Positions 6,776-15,816 of a stretch of 15,932 nucleotides of DNA are shown piece after piece; position 1 is the stretch's first letter; the number at the start of each line of letters is the position of its first letter. Source of the DNA: an uncultured Desulfobacterales bacterium (GTDB lineage Bacteria > Desulfobacterota > Desulfobacteria > Desulfobacterales > JAFDCJ01). The notes beneath the pieces are model-generated. The model saw only the letters and a list, made by a program, of their open reading frames with translations, was not told the DNA's origin and did not search any database. The stretch is from NCBI GenBank assembly GCA_945787595.1, contig CALZJV010000062.1:1-15932 (forward strand). The letters run 5' to 3'. Position numbers and translations under genes: made by a program.

Positions 6776-9700
6776 ATGATGCAGATCCTGATTAAAATAT
6801 TTAAACTCTTTCTGGTGCTTACCGCCGTTGTACTCGGCATTCTGCTGGTCTTCGGTGTCTCGCTGGCCCTTGGCTGGCCGTGGTGGGTCGGCCTCTTTAT
6901 TCTGGTGGGAATCCTGGGCGTCTGGCTCGGTGTTATCTTTTTTAAAAAGCTATGGCTCCGCCGCCGGGAGCAGCTATTTGTCAACCAGGTCATCGAGCAG
7001 GATGACCATTACCTGAAGCAGATGAGTGCCAAAGAAAAAGATCATCACCAGGAGCTTCAGCACCGCTGGAAAGAAGCCATGGTGGCACTGAAGCAATCCC
7101 AACTTAAAAAATTGGGCAACCCACTCTATGTTCTGCCCTGGTACATGCTAATCGGTGAAAGCGGCTCCGGTAAGACCACCGCCATTGAAAGTGCGCGACT
7201 GTCTTCGCCTTTTGCGGAGGTTAGCCGTACTTCCGGTATTTCCGGCACGAGAAACTGCGACTGGTGGTTTTTTGAGCAGGCGGTTCTGATCGATACCGCC
7301 GGGCGTTATGCTATCCCGGTGGATGAAGGTCGTGACAAGGAAGAATGGCAAAATTTTCTATCTCTGTTGGCCAAGTTCCGTAAAAGGGAACCCCTGAACG
7401 GTTTGGTTGTCACCGTTTCGGCGGATAAACTGCTGGAGTCCGGATCCGAAGCCCTGGAAGCGGATGGCAAAAGTATTCGGCAGCGGGTGGATGAGCTCAT
7501 GCGGGTGCTGGGAGCAAAATTTCCCATCTACGTCCTGGTCACCAAATGTGATCTGGTCCAGGGCATGAATCCATTTTGCGGCCGGCTCACCGACGAGACC
7601 TTGGACCAGCCCATGGGACTGGCTAACCAGAATCTCTCAAACGACATAGCTGCTTTTCTGGATCGCACCATTGAATATATTGGAGAGCGGATGCGGGATC
7701 TCAGGCTGCTGATTTTTCACAAAGCCGATTTCGGTCCGAATCAACGGCATAGCACCGATCCGGCCCTGCTGCTTTTCCCGGAGGAATTTGAACGCTTAAA
7801 GCCTGGATTAACGGCATTTTTCAGAGGTGCCTTTCAGGAGAACCCTTACCAGGAATCACCTATTTTACGCGGTTTGTATTTCAGCAGCGGGCGGCAGGAA
7901 GGCAGTCCCTATTCCCACTTTCTGAAAGAGCTCGGGTTGATTGCCGAAAGAGACGTGCTGCCCGGGACCAATAAAGGTCTTTTCCTGCACGACTTTTTTG
8001 CCCGCATACTGCCGCAGGATCGCACCCTGTTTGTGCCCACTCAGCGGGCTTTAGACTGGAGCCGGTTCACCCAGAATATTGGCCTGACGGCCTGGCTGGC
8101 TTTCGGCATCGCACTGTGTGGGCTGTTGAGTTATTCTTTTGTCAAAAACCTCTGGACCCTGCGGGATGTTTCCTCGGAGTTTAAAACAACGCCCGTTTTT
8201 CAGGGCGAAATCGTCACCGACGTCTCCATTATGGATCGTTATCGCGAGGCCATCTTAAAGGTCAGCCAGAAAAATCGCGGCTGGTGGATTCCTCGCTTCG
8301 GCCTCGATGAGAGCCAGGATGTGGAGCAGGAACTGAAAGCCAGATTCTGCCAGCGGTTTGAGGAGGTATTTCAAAGCAAATTTGACAAAGATATGTCTCA
8401 TCGGATCGGAGGCTTTACGGCCGCTACCCCGCCGGATGTATTTGCCCGTTACATACCCCACCTTGTCAGGCGGATCAACCTGTCGCATTCCCGCCTGGGG
8501 GGGGCAAGCCTGGAAAATCTTCAGGGCATGCCGCAGCCGGGATTCGAAGCTTTGGCCCTGGCAGCCGGCCATGAAAACATTTCGGATGAAATTGCCGAAC
8601 GTTATGAATTCCTCTATCTCTATTACCTTATCTGGCAAAAGGATGAAAACCGTATCAACCAAGAACTCAACGCCCTGCAGGATTGGCTGAAGCATGCGCT
8701 GACTCTGGAGAATGCCAACCTCAATTGGCTGGTCTTGTGGGTGAACAACCATACGTTTGTAAATGCTGTCCGGCTGGAAGACTTCTGGGGCAGCGATCTG
8801 ACCGCGCCATCCCAGACTGCAGTGGCAGCCGCCTATACCCTCGATGGCAAAAAGGAACTGGACGCAATGATGGTGGAAACGGGAAAAGCACTGGTTGATC
8901 CGCTGATCTTATCTACCCGGAGGCTACAGTTTGAAGACCGCTATCAAAAAGAATACATCAGCGCCTGGGAAAATTTCGCCGATTATTTTCCAGCCGGTGC
9001 TGATCTGCTCAGGGATAAAACGGCCTGGCAGCAGGTAGCCGCCAGAATGCCGACCGATCAGGGACCGTATTTTGCCCTGCTGGATAAAATGGCAGACGAG
9101 TTGCGGCCGTATAGCCCGCTGAACACCGGCGGGACGGATTATCCCGCCTGGGTCAAACTGATTTATGCCCTGGAGGCCGCCAAAGCACAGGCCGCCGGCG
9201 AAAAAGCTGCGGAGAAGAAGAGCATTCTGGCCAAGACGACCAAAAAGGGTAAAGCCCTGCTCAGCAAGTTGGATAAAAAAGCCGGCATTATTCCCGGAAC
9301 CGAAGATTTGGCCGCCCGGATGGCAGCCGGCAAAGCCCTGTATGATTATCAAAGCGCTTTGGTGCAGTTTGTTCCGGCCGCCTCTTCCCGGGAGGTTTCT
9401 TATCAAATGGCCAGCCAGGTCTTTAAGAAGGATGCCTCTTCTGATAATTCGGCCTATTACAAAGCTGACGATGCATATAACCAACTCAAAGCCACCTTGA
9501 TCTCACCGGGAGCCAAACAGGATCTCTTCTGGCCGCTGCTGGCCGGACCACGGAACTATCTCGGTGTTTATATCTGCCGTGAAGCGGCCTGTCGGTTGCA
9601 GGTGCTGTGGGAGGATGAAGTTCTGGTGGAAATCACGGGGATTTCCGACCAGATGAATTTAAACCAGCTTCTCTTTGGCGAGGAAGGCGATGCCGTTAAA

Positions 9701-10291
9701 TTTGTTAATGGCCCCGCGCAGCCGTTTATCGGACGAAGCCTGAGCAAAGGGTATTATGCCAAAAAAGCCCGGGGCTTGAGCATCGCTTTTGAGCCGGCAT
9801 TTCTTACTTTTCTGGGTAAAGGCGCTCGAAGTTCCATGCCGGTGAAGGCAAATTATCCTGTGACCTTCAGGGGCCTGCCCACCAGTGCCAACCCGGAAGC
9901 ACGTATTCAACCCCATGCCACCCGGTTGGAGCTGCAATGTGCCGGCAAAACCCAAAGCCTGGTCAACCGCAACTATCCAATTCGTAGAACGTTTAACTGG
10001 TCGCCTCAGAATTGCGGCGACGTCCTTTTCCAGATTGAAGTCGGGAATCTGATTCTGACTCGAAAATACAAAGATTTTCGTGCCTTCGCCAAATTTTTAA
10101 AGGATTTTTCCAAAGGGCGGCGCACGTTTTATCCCGGTGATTTTCCGGATCAGGCGGGCGCGCTAAAGCGCCTCGGCATTAAACATATCATCGTCCAATA
10201 CGAATTATCAGGCAGCGGACCTGCCATCGCCGCCTTACATGCCGCAACGGGCAAGGTGCCACGGAATATTGCTCAATGCTGGGCTCAGTGA
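6776..10291 (+). CDS. tssM: T6SS inner-membrane channel protein TssM (IcmF/VasK)
   Basis: TssM is the large inner-membrane protein that spans the periplasm and binds TssJ at its C-terminal end. The ATG at 6776 (or the adjacent ATG at 6779) gives 1171 residues, normal for the family. The same frame is open upstream to a TTG at 6710, but that lies inside tssL and would place extra sequence before the first membrane segment. Two membrane segments lie at about residues 8-30 and 36-56. A cytoplasmic GTPase-like domain follows, with a Walker A GESGSGKT at 127-134 (7154-7177) and LIDTAGRY around Asp173, so the nucleotide site is intact. A third membrane segment at about 438-457 leads to the periplasmic part. 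A Lys/Ala-rich segment at about 800-840 is basic and of unclear role. The ribosome site is weak, suggesting coupling to tssL. The end overlaps tagF. Confidence 0.96.
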   Translation: MMQILIKIFKLFLVLTAVVLGILLVFGVSLALGWPWWVGLFILVGILGVWLGVIFFKKLWLRRREQLFVNQVIEQDDHYLKQMSAKEKDHHQELQHRWKEAMVALKQSQLKKLGNPLYVLPWYMLIGESGSGKTTAIESARLSSPFAEVSRTSGISGTRNCDWWFFEQAVLIDTAGRYAIPVDEGRDKEEWQNFLSLLAKFRKREPLNGLVVTVSADKLLESGSEALEADGKSIRQRVDELMRVLGAKFPIYVLVTKCDLVQGMNPFCGRLTDETLDQPMGLANQNLSNDIAAFLDRTIEYIGERMRDLRLLIFHKADFGPNQRHSTDPALLLFPEEFERLKPGLTAFFRGAFQENPYQESPILRGLYFSSGRQEGSPYSHFLKELGLIAERDVLPGTNKGLFLHDFFARILPQDRTLFVPTQRALDWSRFTQNIGLTAWLAFGIALCGLLSYSFVKNLWTLRDVSSEFKTTPVFQGEIVTDVSIMDRYREAILKVSQKNRGWWIPRFGLDESQDVEQELKARFCQRFEEVFQSKFDKDMSHRIGGFTAATPPDVFARYIPHLVRRINLSHSRLGGASLENLQGMPQPGFEALALAAGHENISDEIAERYEFLYLYYLIWQKDENRINQELNALQDWLKHALTLENANLNWLVLWVNNHTFVNAVRLEDFWGSDLTAPSQTAVAAAYTLDGKKELDAMMVETGKALVDPLILSTRRLQFEDRYQKEYISAWENFADYFPAGADLLRDKTAWQQVAARMPTDQGPYFALLDKMADELRPYSPLNTGGTDYPAWVKLIYALEAAKAQAAGEKAAEKKSILAKTTKKGKALLSKLDKKAGIIPGTEDLAARMAAGKALYDYQSALVQFVPAASSREVSYQMASQVFKKDASSDNSAYYKADDAYNQLKATLISPGAKQDLFWPLLAGPRNYLGVYICREAACRLQVLWEDEVLVEITGISDQMNLNQLLFGEEGDAVKFVNGPAQPFIGRSLSKGYYAKKARGLSIAFEPAFLTFLGKGARSSMPVKANYPVTFRGLPTSANPEARIQPHATRLELQCAGKTQSLVNRNYPIRRTFNWSPQNCGDVLFQIEVGNLILTRKYKDFRAFAKFLKDFSKGRRTFYPGDFPDQAGALKRLGIKHIIVQYELSGSGPAIAALHAATGKVPRNIAQCWAQ

Positions 10292-11043
10292 AACATAAAG
10301 CCGGCTGGATCTGGTATGCCAGCGGAAAACACCCGGCGGCCAAAGATTTTTTAGAAATCGGCCCCAGGGATCCCCTGCTGCAGGCCTTCGCCGACTGGGT
10401 TGCCGGTGGTTTCCGGCAGTGGTCGATCCAAAATAATCCGAAAACAGCTCGAAATTCGTGGCGCTTCTGGACAAAGGCTGTTCGCAAGCAGCATTTAATC
10501 TGCGGCGTCAGCCGGGACAGCTGCGACAGTATCGGTCGATCTTTCCCTTTAGTGATAATGGGATCCGGCCATCTAAAAGACTGGGAAGCTCACTGGGAGT
10601 TGTTGCCGCTGGTGCTGGATAAAACCTGGCTGCAGATGGAATATTTATCCACCAAACGCCTGTCGGATTTCAATCACCTGGAGAATGAGGTTCGCATGCT
10701 GCCTTTTCCGACGGACAACTGGTCTGAATTAAATATTGAAGGTCAGCAGACCGCCGACCCCGACTCCGACAATTCAGCGACCGCAGAAACACAGCTGCAA
10801 CATATGATATCCGGCCGGCCGGATCCACTGGTGGGAATTATACCTTTAATAAATGGTTTCCAAAATGACCCGCCCAGGCAACTTTCTTGGCTGCATGCGA
10901 TGTTGAAAAAACGTTCACACAAGGCTCCCAATGCGGTTTTTATGGGCGGCATGCCCGAAAAAAGCTGTCTGGTATTGTTTGAAAGGCCGCTGCGGCCGGA
11001 AGATTTTAACACGCTGTGGTCATCTTACGCGGAGGTTTCGTGA
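10276..11043 (+). CDS. tagF: T6SS post-translational regulator TagF (ImpM family)
   Basis: TagF proteins repress T6SS firing after translation; in characterised systems they act through the FHA protein and are overridden by the threonine phosphorylation pathway. The 255-residue product shows the ImpM N-terminal pattern, GW-x6-GKHPAAKDFLEIG followed by PLLQAFADWV, and then LICGVSR with IGRSFPLVIMG, the usual block about 60-70 residues later. The last 40 residues contain CLVLFERPLRPEDFNTLW, like the family's C-terminal segment. There is no fused PppA phosphatase domain. The ATG at 10276 overlaps tssM by 16 bases; a GTG at 10288 (4-base overlap, GTGA) begins just before the conserved part and is an equally possible start. 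Its presence implies an FHA partner outside this window or one replaced by the first two genes of the cluster. Confidence 0.85.
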   Translation: MLGSVKHKAGWIWYASGKHPAAKDFLEIGPRDPLLQAFADWVAGGFRQWSIQNNPKTARNSWRFWTKAVRKQHLICGVSRDSCDSIGRSFPLVIMGSGHLKDWEAHWELLPLVLDKTWLQMEYLSTKRLSDFNHLENEVRMLPFPTDNWSELNIEGQQTADPDSDNSATAETQLQHMISGRPDPLVGIIPLINGFQNDPPRQLSWLHAMLKKRSHKAPNAVFMGGMPEKSCLVLFERPLRPEDFNTLWSSYAEVS

Positions 11044-11172
11044 TCGCAACCGATTGCTTGATGGTAATCCCAACCCGGATAAACCGGAAAGAAAATATTT
11101 TGTTAGATAAATCCTTCGCAAGTATGATGCGGTTTCAATAAAATAGGTACCAAATTCATAAGGATGGTTAAA

Positions 11173-11964
11173 ATGGACGCCAAAGACCTTATTAAAGCTG
11201 CTAAACTTTCAGAGGCTCGCAGTCAGCTGGTGGAAGAGGTAAAGTCTTCACCGGCAAATTTGAATAGCCGCACACTATTGTTTCAGGTTCAGGCCTACGC
11301 CGGGGAATGGGACAAGGCCCGGCGCCAGCTGGAGGTCATCACCACCCAGGATGCAAACCGCGAAACGGGGGTGCAGGTTTACCTGAACCTGATCCAGGCC
11401 GAAACCGAACGAATGGAGGTGTTCCAGCACACAAGCAAGCCCTCGTTCCTGCCGGAAACCCCGGCGTATTTTGAACAGTATCATTCCGCCTGGCAAAAAC
11501 TGATGAATCAAGAATTCGAGGCAGCTGAATCCATTTTTAGTGAAATAGACGCCCGCTGCGCCGAAATTACCGGTACCCTCAACGGTAAAGAATTTACCGG
11601 ATTTAGTGAGACGGACACGCGCCTGACCTGTTTTCTGGAAGCGTTTGTCCACGAACGCTATGTCTGGCTGCCTTTCGAGGAATTGCGCGAGCTGTCCCTG
11701 CCGCAACCGCAATCGCTGCTGGATCTCCTGTGGGCCTCTGCCCGGGTTACCACCCGGGCAGGACTGACCCTCAACTGTTTTTTACCGGTGCTGTATCCGG
11801 AATCTTTTCGGCACGAAGATGACCGCCTGAAGCTGGGACGCATGACCGACTGGACGGACCTGGGTCACGGCTTTCAGCAGGGTTTCGGCCAGCATGTCTT
11901 TCAGGTGAGTAACGACGAAGTCGCTATCCTGGAAATTCGTGAAGCGGTCTTTAATCAAACTTAG
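11173..11964 (+). CDS. tagJ: T6SS accessory protein TagJ (ImpE family)
   Basis: ImpE/TagJ proteins are soluble accessories of a subset of T6SSs; the characterised one binds the sheath protein TssB and the ClpV ATPase. I choose the ATG at 11173 (263 residues) because AAGGA at 11160-11164 is 8 bases before it, whereas the ATG at 11164 lies directly on that ribosome site. The N-terminal half is the TPR-like helical repeat region: KAAKLSEARSQLVEEVKSSP, then RTLLFQVQAYAGEWDKARRQ, the family's first motif. The C-terminal half has FVHERYVWLPFEELREL, PQSLLDLLWASARV and VLYPESF, all typical of ImpE. A 129-base gap separates it from tagF, so transcription may restart here, although I see no good promoter in the gap. 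Confidence 0.92.
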   Translation: MDAKDLIKAAKLSEARSQLVEEVKSSPANLNSRTLLFQVQAYAGEWDKARRQLEVITTQDANRETGVQVYLNLIQAETERMEVFQHTSKPSFLPETPAYFEQYHSAWQKLMNQEFEAAESIFSEIDARCAEITGTLNGKEFTGFSETDTRLTCFLEAFVHERYVWLPFEELRELSLPQPQSLLDLLWASARVTTRAGLTLNCFLPVLYPESFRHEDDRLKLGRMTDWTDLGHGFQQGFGQHVFQVSNDEVAILEIREAVFNQT

Positions 11965-12278
11965 AAATCCTGGTCCTCTGGGCCAGGTCAGAGATAATCG
12001 GCTCTGCCTGTAACAGTTTCAAAGAGTGATGGAGTATTGGAGCATTGGAGTGATGGTCTATCGCTCGTTAACTCTATGCATCAGAGAATCTCGATGTCCT
12101 CTGTTTAAAGTTGCAGAAGATCGGTGTTGGGTTTTCGTTTTTCCAATACTCCATTACTCCAACACTCCATAAGCATGTTGAGCAGAGCAAAGTCATGGAG
12201 AGCCCTCTTCCAGGGGGCAAACCAAAGCCAGGTCCCTTGGGCCTGAATTCTTTACTTTATTTGAGGTGGAGAAAAAAG
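11965..12278. repeat. tagJ-tssA spacer with an imperfect inverted repeat and two similar hairpins, possible small non-coding repeat element
   Basis: This 314-base spacer has no convincing gene; an in-frame extension of tssA to 12111 reads through repeat sequence and is rejected. Arm 1 (12029-12056) and arm 2 (12143-12170) are inverted copies, identical at 23 of 28 positions when one is reverse-complemented. Each arm is itself built from a 9-base unit close to TGGAGTATT. Two hairpins lie outside the arms: 11969-11987 (CCTGG, bulged T, CC, loop TCTG, GG, CCAGG), five bases after the tagJ stop, and 12229-12245 (CAGG, bulged T, CC, loop CTTG, GG, CCTG). A third hairpin, GCCCTC/GGGGGC with a 5-base loop, lies at 12202-12218. 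None is followed directly by a T-run, so these are not clear terminators. The whole resembles a MITE- or REP-like intergenic element. Confidence 0.6.
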
Positions 12279-13592
12279 ATGCGAGTGGAAATTGATCTTG
12301 TCGGCATTTTGACACCCATTGCGGATGACAATCCGGCCGGTGAGGATCTGCGCTACATTCTATACGATGAAATTACAGAGGCTCGACGCGCAGATGATGC
12401 GCTTGACCGCGGTGATTGGCAGCGCGATATTAAAAGTGCCGATTGGGAAACCGTCCTTGCCCTTTGCGCAAATGCGCTGGTGAATCGAACCAAAGATCTG
12501 CAGATTGCGGCCTGGCTGACGGAAGCGCTCACGATCACACAAGGATTTGAAGGTTTGTTAACCGGTCTAAAGGTCATCCGCGGTTTTCTGGAAAATTTCT
12601 GGGAGTCGGTTTATCCGGAAATCGAAGATGATGATCTGGATTTTAGGGTCGGTCGCCTTGAATTCCTGAACAATTCCCTGTGGTCGCGGATAAAACAAAT
12701 CCCCCTCACCGACAGCGACGCCAAGGCGGGATACTCGTGGCTGCAATGGGAAGAATCGCGCCGGGTCGGTTATGAAGGTGACGCTGCCAAAGCTGAAACA
12801 AGGGCCGAACTGATAGCGGAAGGCAAAGTGACGGCCGAAAATTTTGACGCCGCCGTAACCCAATCAAAAAAAGCATTTTACGAAAGCTTGGCTGCCGATG
12901 TCACCAAATGCAACGAGGAGTTTGAAACCCTCGAACAGCTCGCTGATGAAAAATTCGGTAAAGAAGCTCCCAGACTGGCGGAATTGCGCAAATCTCTGGA
13001 GGACTGTAACCAATTGGTTTCAAAAATTTTGAAAGAAAAAAGAGCGCTTGAACCCGACGAACCTGAATCGACCGGCGAGGAAGTCATCGCCGCTGCTGAA
13101 AATTCGGGTTCCCCGGAGCCGGAGCCCCTGCCGGTAGAGGTCGAATCTGCCGGGCCCATAAATATCGATCCCGTACCGTACGGCACCCTATCCGATTCAG
13201 CTGCCCACGAGAAAGGCCTGTGGCAGAAGGCCAATGAGTTGCTGAACGCCTCCGGTATCAAGGCCGGGCTGCAGCAACTGCAGGTTGCCTCGTCGACGGC
13301 GCCCTCCATCAGGCAGCGCAATCGCTACCGGCTGCTGATGGCCAGATTGTGCCTGAAGGCCGATCGACCCGACCTTGCCAAGCCGATCCTGGAAGAGCTC
13401 CATGCGCTGATTGAAGAACTGAATCTCGAGCGCTGGGAATCACCCAATTGGATCGCGGATGTGCTCGAGGCCTTGTACAAATGCCTGACGGCGGGAGATG
13501 CCAATGAAGATCCCGGCAGGGCCGATGAGCTTTTTCGCAAAATGTGTACGCTGGATGTCACCAAAGCGATGCTATATAAACAGCAAAATTAA
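12279..13592 (+). CDS. tssA: T6SS tail-assembly protein TssA (ImpA_N domain)
   Basis: TssA proteins bind the baseplate and membrane complex and help start or guide polymerisation of the Hcp tube and TssBC sheath. The ATG at 12279 with GGAG seven bases upstream gives 437 residues. The ImpA_N domain occupies about residues 5-130: TPIADDNPAGEDLRY, DWQRDIKSADWETVLALC, KDLQIAAWLTEALT and FWESVYPEIEDDDLDFRV, all diagnostic. A charged helical middle is followed by an acidic Pro/Glu linker at about 265-300 and a separate helical C-terminal domain at about 310-437 (KGLWQKANELL to TKAMLYKQQ). This C-terminal part resembles the variable, subtype-specific end of long TssA proteins; I cannot assign the subtype. 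tssB starts 17 bases after its stop. Confidence 0.9.
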   Translation: MRVEIDLVGILTPIADDNPAGEDLRYILYDEITEARRADDALDRGDWQRDIKSADWETVLALCANALVNRTKDLQIAAWLTEALTITQGFEGLLTGLKVIRGFLENFWESVYPEIEDDDLDFRVGRLEFLNNSLWSRIKQIPLTDSDAKAGYSWLQWEESRRVGYEGDAAKAETRAELIAEGKVTAENFDAAVTQSKKAFYESLAADVTKCNEEFETLEQLADEKFGKEAPRLAELRKSLEDCNQLVSKILKEKRALEPDEPESTGEEVIAAAENSGSPEPEPLPVEVESAGPINIDPVPYGTLSDSAAHEKGLWQKANELLNASGIKAGLQQLQVASSTAPSIRQRNRYRLLMARLCLKADRPDLAKPILEELHALIEELNLERWESPNWIADVLEALYKCLTAGDANEDPGRADELFRKMCTLDVTKAMLYKQQN

Positions 13593-13609
13593 GAGAAAGG
13601 AGTAAGAAA

Positions 13610-14146
13610 ATGCCCGAAAGCCTACAACACAAGCTTGACAGAGTGAGAGCACCGAGAGTCCATATTACCTATGACGTGGAAATCGGTGACGCCATTGAAA
13701 TGAAAGAGATTCCTTTTGTCGTCGGCGTGCTGGCCGATTTGTCCGGCAAACCCGATCAACCCCTGCCCAAGATGAAGGATCGCAAATTTATTGAAATCGA
13801 CCGGGACAATTTCGATCAGGTCCTGGAAGGAATGAGCCCCAGACTGGCCTATCGCGTGGACAACAAACTGACGGATGACGATACTAAAATGGCGGTTGAA
13901 CTCAGATTTAAATCATTGGACGATTTTCATCCCGAGCGTATCGCCGACCAGGTCGATCCGTTACGCAAACTGGTTGAAACCCGGCAGCGGCTTTCCGATC
14001 TGCTCAGCAAGATGGACGGCAATGACAAACTGGAAGAACTGCTGCAGGATGTCATGACCAGCACGGAAAAGGTCGAACAACTGGCCAAGGATGCCGGGGT
14101 GGAAAAATCTGCCGCGGAAGGCGACGATACTAAAAAAGAAGAATAA
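13610..14146 (+). CDS. tssB: T6SS contractile sheath small subunit TssB (ImpB/VipA)
   Basis: TssB pairs with TssC to build the contractile sheath around the Hcp tube in the cytoplasm. The 178-residue product has the family length. It opens with SLQHKLDRVRAPRVHITYDV, then EMKEIPFVVGVLADLSGK, the most conserved block of the family, followed by KFIEIDRDNFDQVLEGMSPR. The C-terminal half includes FHPERIADQVDPLRKLVETR, the usual helix near the TssC interface and the ClpV-accessible region. A strong ribosome site (AAAGGAG) lies about seven bases before the ATG. It sits 17 bases after tssA and just before tssC, the standard order. The extreme C-terminus is acidic and Lys-rich. Confidence 0.97.
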   Translation: MPESLQHKLDRVRAPRVHITYDVEIGDAIEMKEIPFVVGVLADLSGKPDQPLPKMKDRKFIEIDRDNFDQVLEGMSPRLAYRVDNKLTDDDTKMAVELRFKSLDDFHPERIADQVDPLRKLVETRQRLSDLLSKMDGNDKLEELLQDVMTSTEKVEQLAKDAGVEKSAAEGDDTKKEE

Positions 14147-14163
14147 AATAAAGGAGAATGACG

Positions 14164-15657
14164 ATGGCCGAAAACGAACAACAGCAAAAACCCGAGGCTG
14201 CTGAGGCTGAAGCGGTCCAGGAAGAAGTGACCCTCCTGGACCAGATCATCGATGAAGGCAAAATGGCGCTCGACGTGAGCCAACGAGATGGGGCGAAAGA
14301 TCTTCTCAGCGAGTTTGTCAGCCAGATCATGGATGGCGCCATGGTGGTGTCAAAGGATACCGAAGTCACGATCAACAACCGCATCAGCCAGATCGACGAA
14401 CTCATCTCCAATCAGCTAAACGAAATCATGCACCACGAAGATTTTCAGAAACTGGAAGGCTCCTGGCGGGGTCTCAACTATCTGGTCATGCAGAGTGAAA
14501 CCGGTGAGAACATGAAAATCAGGGTCATGAATTCTAGCAAAAAGGATCTGCTTAAGGATTTGGAGAAGGCCGCCGAGTTTGATCAGTCGACCCTGTTCAA
14601 AAAGATCTATGAATCCGAGTTCGGCACCTTCGGCGGCTCCGCCTACGGCGCCCTGATCGGCGACTATGCCATCAGCAACCATCCCCAGGACATGTCCTTT
14701 ATCGAGAAAATGTCCCAGGTCGCCGCTGCTGCGCATGCGCCCTTTATTTCTGCGGCGGCACCGGAATTACTGGGTTTCGAGAGTTTCACCCAACTGGGCG
14801 AGCCCCGCGATATGGCCAAGATCTTTCAGCGCACCGAATACGTTAAGTGGCGATCTTTTCGCGAATCGGAAGATTCGCGCTACGTTGGCCTGGCCCTGCC
14901 GCATATCCTGATGCGGCTTCCCTACGGCAAGGAAAACGTTCCGGTTGAGGCCTTTGAGTTCGAAGAAGAAGTGGATGGTGCCGATCACAGCAAATACCTG
15001 TGGGGCAATGCGGCCTACGCATTGGGTGCCCGGCTCACCGATGCCTTTGCCAAATACCATTGGTGTGCTGCGATCCGGGGCGTGGAAGGCGGCGGACTGG
15101 TGGAAGGACTGCCGGCCCACACCTTTAAAACCGACGAGGGCGATGTGGCCCTCAAGTGTCCGACCGAAATCGCGATCACCGACCGGCGGGAGAAAGAACT
15201 GGCTGATCTGGGCTTGATTCCCCTGGTGCATTGCAAGGATACCGACTACGCCGCCTTTTTCAGCACCCAGACCTCCAACAAACCCAAGGTCTACGATACT
15301 GATTCCGCCAACGCCAACGCCCGGCTGTCTTCACAGCTGCAGTACATCCTGGCGGTCTCACGGTTTGCCCATTACCTGAAATCCATTATGCGCGACAAGA
15401 TCGGCAGTTTCATGACCCGTAAAAATGCGGAAGACTTTCTCAATCGCTGGATCAACAATTACACCCTCGGCGATGATGATGCCGGCCAGGAGATGAAGGC
15501 CAAATATCCCCTGCGTGAAGCGCGGGTGGATGTCACCGAAGTCCCGGGAAAACCCGGGGCTTATCGGGCGGTGGCTTTTTTAAAACCCCATTACCAGCTG
15601 GACGAACTGACCATCTCGCTGAGGCTGGTGGCCGATCTGCCGCCCCCTGCAGCCTAA
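14164..15657 (+). CDS. tssC: T6SS contractile sheath large subunit TssC (ImpC/VipB)
   Basis: TssC is the main sheath protein and interlocks with TssB. I choose the ATG at 14164, seven bases after AAGGAG (14151-14156); the ATG at 14158 is only one base from that site. This gives 497 residues, normal for the family. The N-terminal helix region is Gln/Glu-rich and disordered for about 20 residues. Then come VTINNRISQIDELISNQLNE, FQKLEGSWRGLNYLV, FGTFGGSAYGALIGDY and APFISAAAPELLGF, all hallmark blocks. The C-terminal part has LQYILAVSRFAHYLKSIMRD and ends in a LKPHYQLDELTISLRLV strand, the sheath handshake region. tssB ends 17 bases upstream. Confidence 0.97.
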   Translation: MAENEQQQKPEAAEAEAVQEEVTLLDQIIDEGKMALDVSQRDGAKDLLSEFVSQIMDGAMVVSKDTEVTINNRISQIDELISNQLNEIMHHEDFQKLEGSWRGLNYLVMQSETGENMKIRVMNSSKKDLLKDLEKAAEFDQSTLFKKIYESEFGTFGGSAYGALIGDYAISNHPQDMSFIEKMSQVAAAAHAPFISAAAPELLGFESFTQLGEPRDMAKIFQRTEYVKWRSFRESEDSRYVGLALPHILMRLPYGKENVPVEAFEFEEEVDGADHSKYLWGNAAYALGARLTDAFAKYHWCAAIRGVEGGGLVEGLPAHTFKTDEGDVALKCPTEIAITDRREKELADLGLIPLVHCKDTDYAAFFSTQTSNKPKVYDTDSANANARLSSQLQYILAVSRFAHYLKSIMRDKIGSFMTRKNAEDFLNRWINNYTLGDDDAGQEMKAKYPLREARVDVTEVPGKPGAYRAVAFLKPHYQLDELTISLRLVADLPPPAA

Positions 15658-15816
15658 GGCGGCCAAATTCTTTTTTTCCACCGGGTTTGGAAAGGGGGTG
15701 AAAGCGGCATAAAAAAAAACGACGAACGAAGGATGGTACGGCAAATAAACTATACAAGAGCGCCAGACAATTAAACCGGGACTCATCCGGGTCCCATTGA
15801 GAAAGGAGGTACTGCC
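15658..15816. other. tssC-hcp intergenic leader
   Basis: This 159-base gap has an A-run near 15710-15718 and a short inverted repeat (GGGAC and GTCCC, separated by eight bases) around 15778-15795, just before the hcp ribosome site. Neither looks like an intrinsic terminator. I see no convincing promoter; hcp could be cotranscribed with tssC and strongly translated. A 13-codon ATG frame at 15733 is too short to call. Confidence 0.4.

Noticed and set aside
8924..9484. 186-codon minus-strand open frame
   Set aside because: It is antisense to a conserved part of tssM, with no family motif or ribosome site; the same holds for the other antisense frames across tssK, tssA and tssC.
11044..11172. 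Promoter or terminator between tagF and tagJ
   Set aside because: No stem-loop with T-run and no paired -35/-10 or -24/-12 boxes of good quality were found.
12111..12278. 56-codon N-terminal extension of tssA
   Set aside because: It reads through the repeat element, has no ribosome site, and the ATG at 12279 has a good one directly before the conserved ImpA_N domain.
15733..15774. 13-codon frame in the hcp leader
   Set aside because: Too short, and no sign of a regulatory peptide such as a codon run.
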